DNA of 12,495 bases, taken from assembly GCA_002402085.1 (NCBI GenBank), contig NVVB01000002.1:75922-88416 (forward strand), in the 5' to 3' direction. The notes under the pieces are model-generated. The model ran no database searches. It saw only the letters and a program-made list of their open reading frames with translations, and was not told the origin of the DNA. This document shows, in pieces, positions 6,878-12,495 of the stretch (position 1 is the stretch's first letter; the number at the start of each line of letters is the position of its first letter). The stretch is from Gammaproteobacteria bacterium (GTDB lineage: Bacteria; Pseudomonadota; Gammaproteobacteria; Pseudomonadales; UBA3067). The position numbers and the translations under genes are program-made.

Positions 6878-7879
6878 TCACTTCTCATCAAGGTCAGCCC
6901 CGACAGCCCAAATAGTCATACGCCCAGTTTGACCAAACAATGACATTATAAACGCCAACGGATACATCAAGTACACCAGACGCCCGGACGCAAGCGGAAA
7001 CCTCATCAACCAGTTACTAAAAAATGATTCGCCAAATTTTTCGTTACAGACGTACCCCAAGCTTGCCACCAAATTACCCAAAACTCGCTGATGATAGATT
7101 TTTTGAGTTCGCCAACCAGATTTTCGCAACACTTCAGTTAACGTTTCCGTGTCGAAATGATACAAGTGATTTGGAACCTGCAAAGCATACCAATTCCTCT
7201 TAAATACGCGAAACTCAATCGAGCCAGCGTTTGGAACAGAGATCACTAGCTGCCCGCCAGGCTTCACCCAGCTTCGCATTTTCTTTAACGCTTTAATAGG
7301 GTCATGCAAGTGCTCTATAACCATCCATCCCACAATGAGATCATATTTAACAAGCGGCTCAGGCGCACACTCCACAGCGCCCGCAAAAACGTTATACCCC
7401 AACTGCCTTGCGCTTTCAGCGGCCGCCTCAGAAAACTCTATCCCTTCGACATCCCAGCCTTCGTTAGCCATTTTATGCATAAAAGCGCCTGAAGCGCAGC
7501 CAATTTCCAACATTCGCCCAGGATTTACCTTCGGCAAACAATTGGTATTAAACTTAAACAGCTTTCGAATAAATTTACGTAGCCAAGAAACTCTCTTCAA
7601 GCCGGCCAGTTCTTTCTGGCTCACCTTCGTACCCTGATAAGGGCCATAATCGTCAGGATAATAAAAGCCAATGGTCTCCGGAGTAGGTCGAGGATTAGTC
7701 CGAAGTAAGCCACAGCTTTGACAACTCACTACAGAAAACTCACCTGGGAGGTTACAAATAATATCTTTAGCATTCAACACTAACTTATCATCATCCTCAC
7801 AACCATTTGGGCATTGCTTATCTTCAAGTTGAACCCCCGAAACGATCAAATCATCATCTACCATTTTATACCCGTGCAT
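6878..7879 (-). CDS. Class I SAM-dependent methyltransferase with N-terminal zinc-ribbon-like motif
   Basis: A 333-aa cytoplasmic methyltransferase. An N-terminal four-cysteine element (Cys23-x3-Cys27 and Cys53-x2-Cys56, the latter in VSCQSCGLLRTNPRP) looks like a zinc-binding module. The Rossmann domain follows: motif I LEIGCASG (about 124-131), an acidic residue after strand 2 (GIEFSEAA), IVGWMVIEHLHDP (about 182-194) and a later VKPGGQLVISVPN block. The architecture matches Methyltransf_23-type proteins common in glycan clusters, some of which modify sugars. The exact substrate, whether a nucleotide sugar, glycan terminus or lipid-linked unit, is not predictable. ATG 7879 overlaps the flippase stop as TAATG, suggesting translational coupling. 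ATG 7864 (preceded by GGG at 6 nt) and TTG 7888 are alternatives. No strong Shine-Dalgarno is seen. Confidence 0.85.
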   Translation of the reverse strand: MHGYKMVDDDLIVSGVQLEDKQCPNGCEDDDKLVLNAKDIICNLPGEFSVVSCQSCGLLRTNPRPTPETIGFYYPDDYGPYQGTKVSQKELAGLKRVSWLRKFIRKLFKFNTNCLPKVNPGRMLEIGCASGAFMHKMANEGWDVEGIEFSEAAAESARQLGYNVFAGAVECAPEPLVKYDLIVGWMVIEHLHDPIKALKKMRSWVKPGGQLVISVPNAGSIEFRVFKRNWYALQVPNHLYHFDTETLTEVLRKSGWRTQKIYHQRVLGNLVASLGYVCNEKFGESFFSNWLMRFPLASGRLVYLMYPLAFIMSLFGQTGRMTIWAVGADLDEK

Positions 7880-9153
7880 TAAAAACAAACATTCATTCGA
7901 TCTTTTATCGCCTTACTTAGAAAGTAATACAATAAAATAAAATTCATCATGTAATATAAACTTGCCCCGCAGGCTAACCCAAGTATTCCACCAAGATAGA
8001 ACCCCACTACTTTGATCAGCATGCCTAATGTAAATCCAACAACTCCAATCTTTGTTGGTAGTTTAGTTTCACCATAAGCATAAAAACTAGATGACAACAC
8101 TTGACCGAATGCTCCACCAATCCATACCCCTAATAAAGCAATCATAATATTGCTCATCATCTCAACAGATTCAGAATCGAACACGCCTACCAAAAACATT
8201 AGCTCCAAACAAGCATGCCCAAAGATGTAAACAAATACCGAAAAGAGCACAGTAACCCACCCAATTAGCAGCAATCTATCTGTATACACCTTCCTAAACT
8301 GCCGCCAGCGCCCTTCACTTGCCAGGCGTGCTAGACGAGGTATCATAGGGCCAACGACAGCTCTTTGAAGAACAGTATGACCCGCCATAAAAATCTGCTG
8401 TGAAAGGTGCAGCAATGTTAAATTACCATTCGCAGTCAATGACGCCAAAAACTTATCCAGTAACTGGTCCGTTTTAAAATAGCCCGCCCCCAACAACAAG
8501 GGCCTTACTCTACGCCATCCCTCTCGGACAACACCAGAACTAAGATTAAGCGGCGAGAACCGCCCAATTGAAGGCAACAGAAATACTAATTGAGTTACCG
8601 GCTTAATCGCAAAAGCCCAGGCAGCGGCGTCCACCCCAATATAACCTACCCCCACTACCAAAAAGACCACACTCACAACATTCGAAATTACGGCAACAAC
8701 CTCTACAAACAAAAACTTTTTATTTGCATGATTTACAGCCCAAAGAACTGATGCAAGCGAAACAAAAACCATGCCGACTAACTGAATACGAGCTAATCGA
8801 ACCGTGATCAACCTTGAAGACTCATCAAAACCAGGAAACAACACCCCAATTATACCCTCCGCCCCCCATCCAAGAAGAAGCGCAAAGAGAACAAAAATAA
8901 CCCCTATTATTTGAACATAATTCCAAGCATCAGCCACCCGTTCACGTGAACTTCTTTCTGACAAAAGAGGAACTAAAACATGGGTCAATGAACCACTAAC
9001 TATAGATAAAAATATACTGGGAATAAGCAACCCAGCAAAAAGCGCATCAGTCTCTATCCCAACCCCAATTCGAGTTACAACAAACCACTGACAAAAAAAA
9101 GCTAGAAACACATTAGCTATAGCTAGAAAACCAAGGTATATAGTCAATCTCAT
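7879..9153 (-). CDS. MurJ/MviN-family lipid-linked oligosaccharide flippase (probable Wzx equivalent)
   Basis: A polytopic inner-membrane protein of the MOP exporter superfamily, with roughly a dozen hydrophobic segments. MurJ-family features are RIGVGIETDALFAGLLIP near the first and second segments, LFPGFDESS, and FYAYGETKLPTKIGVVGF late in the protein, equivalent to the FYALxDTxTPVK block of MurJ. At 424 aa it is shorter than MurJ (about 510 aa, 14 segments) and probably lacks the last two segments. Its place among glycosyltransferases, together with the absence of another flippase, suggests it moves an undecaprenyl-linked repeat unit rather than lipid II. The start is uncertain: ATG 9153 fits the family N-terminus, TTG 9177 would add eight residues, and neither has a clear Shine-Dalgarno. 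The stop codon overlaps the methyltransferase ATG. Confidence 0.85.
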   Translation of the reverse strand: MRLTIYLGFLAIANVFLAFFCQWFVVTRIGVGIETDALFAGLLIPSIFLSIVSGSLTHVLVPLLSERSSRERVADAWNYVQIIGVIFVLFALLLGWGAEGIIGVLFPGFDESSRLITVRLARIQLVGMVFVSLASVLWAVNHANKKFLFVEVVAVISNVVSVVFLVVGVGYIGVDAAAWAFAIKPVTQLVFLLPSIGRFSPLNLSSGVVREGWRRVRPLLLGAGYFKTDQLLDKFLASLTANGNLTLLHLSQQIFMAGHTVLQRAVVGPMIPRLARLASEGRWRQFRKVYTDRLLLIGWVTVLFSVFVYIFGHACLELMFLVGVFDSESVEMMSNIMIALLGVWIGGAFGQVLSSSFYAYGETKLPTKIGVVGFTLGMLIKVVGFYLGGILGLACGASLYYMMNFILLYYFLSKAIKDRMNVCF

Positions 9154-9328
9154 AACAATACGGAGAAGCAACCTCAAAACAAATTTTTAAATAAATTAAC
9201 ACGACACATAAAAACTAATTCTATAAAGCAGGCTAATGCAATCTTCCTATGCCGTTATAGACTCAATCCACCTTAAGGGTAATTATTCAAACCCGTTGAA
9301 CAAAATGCATTAAAACTTCTCGAACAAG
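9154..9328. other. Intergenic gap between ugd and the flippase gene
   Basis: 175 bp of AT-rich DNA with no ORF, terminator or convincing promoter. A 5-bp AT-rich stem just after the ugd stop (AACTT / AAGTT, minus strand) is too weak to call a terminator. A promoter for the downstream flippase-methyltransferase-glycosyltransferase segment could be here but I cannot point to one. Confidence 0.4.
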
Positions 9329-10711
9329 TTAAATATCTAGTCCCAAACCACCTCGACCAATAGCATAATAGCGTAACCCTTTCGACGTTATTCTTGAGGG
9401 CTCAAACAAATTCCGCCCATCAAATATCACGTTATGATTTAGTTCACGCTTTATCAATTTAAAATCAGGCGAACGAAAACTTTTCCATTCAGTACAAATT
9501 ACTAATGCATCCGCTCCACGCAATGCAGCCTCTTTTGTACCGACTAGATTCAATTCACTCTTAGAGCCATAAATTCTTTGGCATTCATCCATAGCTTCAG
9601 GATCAAAGGCTTGAACCTTAGCCCCTAACGACCACAAACCTTCCATTAAAACTCGACTTGGCGCTTCTCGCATATCGTCTGTATTCGGCTTAAAAGACAA
9701 CCCCCAAATAGCAAAGACTTTATCTTTAAGGTCTCCTTCTGAGTCGACACCAAAATATTGCGTAATGAACTCAAGCAACTTTCTTTTTTGACGATAATTA
9801 ACGGCTTCTACTGACCTCAAAACCTCAGAATTATAACCATGGATATCGGCAGTCCTTATTAATGCTTTTACATCTTTAGGAAAGCAAGACCCTCCATAAC
9901 CGCACCCAGGATAAATATATTGAAAACCTATCCGATTATCCGCACCAATACCGTTGCGAACATGTTCGATATCGGCTCCAACTCGTTCAGCGATATTAGC
10001 CATCTCATTCATGAAGCTTATTTTGGTCGCCAACATTGCGTTAGCCGCATACTTAGTCAGCTCGGCACTTCTTGCATCCATATAAATAATTCGATCATGA
10101 TTCCGGTTAAACGGCCCATATATCTCACGAATCACATTACCAATTGACTCAACATCATCCCCTGCTCGCGTGCCAATGATAATTCGATCCGGGCGCATGC
10201 AATCGCTAATAGCAGCGCCTTCTTTTAAAAACTCCGGATTTGACACTACAGAATAAGAAATATCTATAACATCTTCAGAAACTGCAAGCGGGGAAGTTAA
10301 TTTTGCACCAACGGCTTCAGCAACTTTATCCGCCGTACCAACAGGAACAGTGGATTTATTGATGATCATCTTAGATGTACGCATATGGCAAGCGATAGAT
10401 TCAGCAACCGCCAACACATGGCTTAAATCTGCAGCGCCATCTTCATCAGGTGGAGTGCCGACAGCAATAAAGATCACATCACTGAAATTAACGCCCTCCT
10501 CATCACTCGTTGTGAAAGTAATCCGACCGGCTTCAACATTCGATTTAACTAGTGGTGCAAGCCCTGGCTCAAAAATAGGGATCACGCCCCGTTTTAGATT
10601 CTCCACTTTAGCTTCATCAACGTCTACGCAACATACCTCATGTCCTACCTCGGCTAAAACTGCTGCCTGAACCAACCCCACATAACCTACGCCAAAAACA
10701 GTAACTTTCAT
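9329..10711 (-). CDS. ugd: UDP-glucose 6-dehydrogenase
   Basis: A 460-aa cytoplasmic enzyme oxidising UDP-glucose to UDP-glucuronate with two NAD+. The N-terminal Rossmann motif is GVGYVG at 7-12; VGTPPDEDG lies at 84-92, NPEFLKEG at 158-165, and Lys220/Asn224 are in the [12 protein letters not shown] block. The catalytic cysteine Cys276 sits in [12 protein letters not shown] (269-280). The 56-residue spacing from Lys220 to Cys276 matches that of the streptococcal enzyme, and the Cys loop (GGSCFPKD) fits UDP-glucose rather than GDP-mannose dehydrogenase (typically GGSCLPKD). The ATG at 10711 is preceded by AGGTG. It lies 69 bp downstream of rmlD, plausibly in the same operon, and is followed by about 175 bp before the flippase. 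It implies glucuronate, or a sugar derived from it, in the polymer. Confidence 0.95.
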   Translation of the reverse strand: MKVTVFGVGYVGLVQAAVLAEVGHEVCCVDVDEAKVENLKRGVIPIFEPGLAPLVKSNVEAGRITFTTSDEEGVNFSDVIFIAVGTPPDEDGAADLSHVLAVAESIACHMRTSKMIINKSTVPVGTADKVAEAVGAKLTSPLAVSEDVIDISYSVVSNPEFLKEGAAISDCMRPDRIIIGTRAGDDVESIGNVIREIYGPFNRNHDRIIYMDARSAELTKYAANAMLATKISFMNEMANIAERVGADIEHVRNGIGADNRIGFQYIYPGCGYGGSCFPKDVKALIRTADIHGYNSEVLRSVEAVNYRQKRKLLEFITQYFGVDSEGDLKDKVFAIWGLSFKPNTDDMREAPSRVLMEGLWSLGAKVQAFDPEAMDECQRIYGSKSELNLVGTKEAALRGADALVICTEWKSFRSPDFKLIKRELNHNVIFDGRNLFEPSRITSKGLRYYAIGRGGLGLDI

Positions 10712-10780
10712 AACACCTAATCCAAACTACGCTACATTCAACGAGAAGACTTGCCACATCCCAACACCTATCACGAAAGC

Positions 10781-11641
10781 CTAACTGTTATTTAACTCGA
10801 CAATTAGCAGTTCACGCCAGTGTATTGCTGGCTCAGCAATCAACGCATCTAGCTTGCTGGAGCTTAAGACGCTATATTTTGGCCGAACAGCCAATGCGGA
10901 ATACTGATCGCTTGTAATCGCGAGCAATTCAACATTAGCCTCTAATCCACGAATAACTCCTGCCTCATCCTTAATCGCCTCAGCAAACCCAAACCAAGAA
11001 ACCTCCCCCTCACACGACCAATGATAAAGCCCATTAATGTCAGCCCGCCCCACAAGCTTCCACAACACATCAGCTAAAGCACTAGTCGTAGTCGGTGATC
11101 CGACTTGATCGTCAACAATACTCAACGAATCCCTTTCTTCAAACAGTCGCAACATGGTATTCATAAAATTAGCCCCATGATTGGAGTACAACCAAGAGGT
11201 TCTTACGACGGCAGCTTTATCAGGGATTAATGCCAATACATTATTCTCCCCTTCAAGCTTTGACTTACCGTACACATTTACAGGATTCGGCTTATCCGTT
11301 TCTACATAAGGGGTAGTCTTCTCACCATCAAACACAAAATCTGTGGATATATGGATTAATCGAGAATCATTATTCGCCACCCATTGTGCAATCAACTGAG
11401 GTCCAAGTGCATTCACTCGAAATGCCAGCTCCGGCTCCTCTTCCGCTTTATCTACCTGCGTGTAAGCGGCAGCATTAATAATTACATTGGGGCGAGCCGC
11501 ATCTAATTTCTCTGTGATTTGCAGTTCATTGGTAATATCAAGCTCTGCACTCGTAAATGAGATTAACTCAACGCCTTCGGGTTGCAACTCCTGCACGGAA
11601 CGCCCAAGCTGTCCGCCCGCACCTAATAAGACCACTTTCAT
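10781..11641 (-). CDS. rmlD: dTDP-4-dehydrorhamnose reductase
   Basis: Last step of dTDP-L-rhamnose synthesis: NAD(P)H-dependent reduction of dTDP-6-deoxy-L-lyxo-4-hexulose. The protein has 286 aa, normal for the family. It is a short-chain dehydrogenase of the extended type, with the cofactor loop GAGGQLG (7-13), NAAAYTQVDKAEEE (56-69), STDFVFDG (99-106, normally STDYVFDG) and the catalytic Tyr124-x3-Lys128 in VYGKSKLEGE. ATG 11641 overlaps the rmlC stop (ATGA, 4 bp) and GGAG lies 8 nt upstream, so rmlC and rmlD are very likely translationally coupled. It ends in TAG. The order rmlA-rmlC-rmlD differs from the common rmlBDAC order; rmlB is not in the window and may lie upstream, beyond the right edge. 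Confidence 0.95.
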   Translation of the reverse strand: MKVVLLGAGGQLGRSVQELQPEGVELISFTSAELDITNELQITEKLDAARPNVIINAAAYTQVDKAEEEPELAFRVNALGPQLIAQWVANNDSRLIHISTDFVFDGEKTTPYVETDKPNPVNVYGKSKLEGENNVLALIPDKAAVVRTSWLYSNHGANFMNTMLRLFEERDSLSIVDDQVGSPTTTSALADVLWKLVGRADINGLYHWSCEGEVSWFGFAEAIKDEAGVIRGLEANVELLAITSDQYSALAVRPKYSVLSSSKLDALIAEPAIHWRELLIVELNNS

Positions 11642-12186
11642 TTAAAGTACTCCGCTTGCTCAAAGGCGATGCCATCTTGGTCTTTTTTAGACAACTGCGG
11701 CGACTCGCCTTTTATTAATGGCCAATCAATATTCAGTTTTGAGTCATCCCATTGAATAGAGTGCTCGAACTCCGGCGCGTAATACTCAGTGCACTTATAA
11801 CAAAAGTGTACTGTAGGCGACATCACGTAAAACCCATGAGCAAACCCTGGGGGCACCCATAACATTCGATGATTAGTGCCCGATAGCCGTACGCCGACCC
11901 ACTGTCCAAAGGTAGATGAAGACTTTCTGATGTCCACGGCGACATCGTAAACTTCACCTTCGATAACCCGTACCAATTTGCCTTGAGGCTGTTCCAATTG
12001 GTAATGCAAGCCCCGCAGAATATTTTGTTGCGAATAACTATGGTTATCCTGCACAAAACGGACATCCAAACCTAGGTCATCAAATGATTGCTGATTCCAG
12101 CTTTCCAGAAAATAGCCGCGTTCATCGCCAAATACTTTAGGCTCAATAATTTTAACGTCATTGATCGCTGTAGGGAGTATTTTCAA
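11638..12186 (-). CDS. rmlC: dTDP-4-dehydrorhamnose 3,5-epimerase
   Basis: Epimerises dTDP-4-keto-6-deoxy-D-glucose at C3 and C5, the third step of dTDP-L-rhamnose synthesis. It is a cupin-fold protein of 182 aa. Family blocks are IIEPKVFGDERGYFLESW near the N-terminus, the catalytic-His block ILRGLHYQ (His61) and QGKLVRV (Lys70), VYDVAVDIR, WVPPGFAHGF and CTEYYAPEFEHSIQWDD. No ATG start is available. TTG 12186 is preferred because GGGG lies 5 nt upstream and the resulting N-terminus MKILPTAI fits the family; TTG 12201 would add five residues and overlap rmlA by 14 bp. With the preferred start, the rmlA stop ends 1 nt before rmlC begins. The stop overlaps rmlD. Function is secure; the start is moderately so. 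Confidence 0.95.
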   Translation of the reverse strand: MKILPTAINDVKIIEPKVFGDERGYFLESWNQQSFDDLGLDVRFVQDNHSYSQQNILRGLHYQLEQPQGKLVRVIEGEVYDVAVDIRKSSSTFGQWVGVRLSGTNHRMLWVPPGFAHGFYVMSPTVHFCYKCTEYYAPEFEHSIQWDDSKLNIDWPLIKGESPQLSKKDQDGIAFEQAEYFK

Positions 12187-12187
12187 T

Positions 12188-12495
12188 TTAACCCCGTTCA
12201 ATCAAATTTAATAGGTATTCACCATAGCCGCTTTTCCTTAACGGCTCAGCCAATTTCAATAATTGTTCCTGGTCAATCAACCCTTGCTCATAAGCAATTT
12301 CCTCAAGGCAAGCGACTTTCTGTCCCTGCCGCTCCTCGATGACCCGGATAAAAGTTGCCGCATCCAACAATGAACTGTGAGTCCCCGTATCCAACCAGGC
12401 AGTACCTCGGCTGAACACTTCCACATTCAACTGGCCTTGCTCCAAATAGGCTTTATTAACGTCCGTAATTTCAAGTTCCCCGCGAGGAGATGGCT
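12188..12495 (-). CDS. rmlA: Glucose-1-phosphate thymidylyltransferase, C-terminal part (partial)
   Basis: The 3' end of a gene cut by the right edge of the window. About 102 residues are visible: an open frame continues to base 12495 through [17 protein letters not shown], then [36 protein letters not shown] and a [15 protein letters not shown] tail. These blocks match the C-terminal third of RmlA, which joins glucose-1-phosphate and dTTP to give dTDP-glucose, the first step to dTDP-rhamnose. The catalytic N-terminal part is outside the window. The TTG at 12445 is internal (a Leu codon where other RmlA proteins often have Met), not the start. The stop TAA is 1 nt from the preferred rmlC start, so the genes are surely cotranscribed. 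Confidence 0.94.
   Translation of the reverse strand, partial: PSPRGELEITDVNKAYLEQGQLNVEVFSRGTAWLDTGTHSSLLDAATFIRVIEERQGQKVACLEEIAYEQGLIDQEQLLKLAEPLRKSGYGEYLLNLIERG
12192..12195 (-). promoter_or_regulatory. Shine-Dalgarno-like GGGG before the rmlC TTG start
   Basis: GGGG on the minus strand lies within the last codons of rmlA and 5 nt before TTG 12186. It supports that start over TTG 12201 and fits coupling of rmlC to rmlA translation. Confidence 0.45.

Noticed and set aside
6738..6932. 64-codon plus-strand ORF in the gap between the GT2 and methyltransferase genes, with a TATAAT at 6764-6769.
   Set aside because: It runs antisense into the end of the methyltransferase gene, has no recognisable features, and the TATAAT has no -35 partner.
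10712..10770. Duplicate AACACCTA octamer in the rmlD-ugd gap (10712-10719 and 10763-10770).
   Set aside because: An 8-bp match with no dyad or context; one copy coincides with the ugd ribosome-binding region and the similarity is probably chance.
12188..12445. A separate 85-codon gene starting at TTG 12445.
   Set aside because: The open frame continues to the window edge with clear RmlA homology (RGELEITD), so this is the 3' part of rmlA and the TTG is an internal leucine codon.
1..12495. JUMPStart/ops element, tRNA genes, CRISPR repeats, transposase genes or IS ends.
   Set aside because: Searched by eye on both strands; no match to the ops core (GGCGGTAGCG), no cloverleaf, no regularly spaced repeats and no transposase-like ORF. 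An ops element, if present, would be upstream of the operon beyond the right edge.

Overview
The window is part of a surface-polysaccharide biosynthesis locus (exopolysaccharide, capsule or O-antigen) from a Gram-negative bacterium. The protein types (fused ManC/AlgA-type enzyme, RmlA/C/D, Ugd, MurJ-like flippase) and moderate-to-low GC suggest a gammaproteobacterium, possibly marine. That placement is inference and not secure. I saw no rRNA, tRNA, CRISPR array, transposase or phage gene.

Layout, in the transcription direction of the main block (minus strand, right to left): rmlA (3' part only, cut by the right edge), rmlC, rmlD, ugd, a MurJ/MviN-family flippase, a zinc-ribbon SAM-dependent methyltransferase, a GT2 glycosyltransferase, and two GT4 glycosyltransferases, ending at about 3194. 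Spacing is tight or overlapping in rmlA-rmlC-rmlD and at flippase-methyltransferase (TAATG junction). Gaps of about 50 to 175 bp separate the other genes. A lone GT4 gene of the WbaZ type (2038-3159) lies on the plus strand and converges on the end of this block. Left of it is a roughly 520-bp non-coding divergent region, followed by manC on the minus strand (100-1518).

How the genes fit together: RmlA/C/D (RmlB presumably lies outside) supply dTDP-L-rhamnose, Ugd supplies UDP-glucuronate, and ManC supplies GDP-mannose. Four glycosyltransferases (one GT2, three GT4) would assemble a lipid-linked repeat unit that may contain rhamnose, glucuronate and mannose. The methyltransferase may decorate a sugar, and the flippase would carry the unit across the inner membrane. 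No polymerase (Wzy), chain-length regulator, initiating phosphoglycosyltransferase or ABC exporter is visible, so the locus extends beyond the window. Individual donor and linkage assignments cannot be read from sequence alone.

Most of the window is a conventional glycan cluster. I found no convincing new biological system. The least explained sequence is the manC/WbaZ-like divergent intergenic region. It holds a 10-bp perfect inverted repeat beside a perfect -10 hexamer, and a near-perfect 13-bp direct repeat (C6 tract plus AT-rich core) at 31-bp spacing upstream of the plus-strand gene. It is also extremely C-rich and G-poor on the plus strand.
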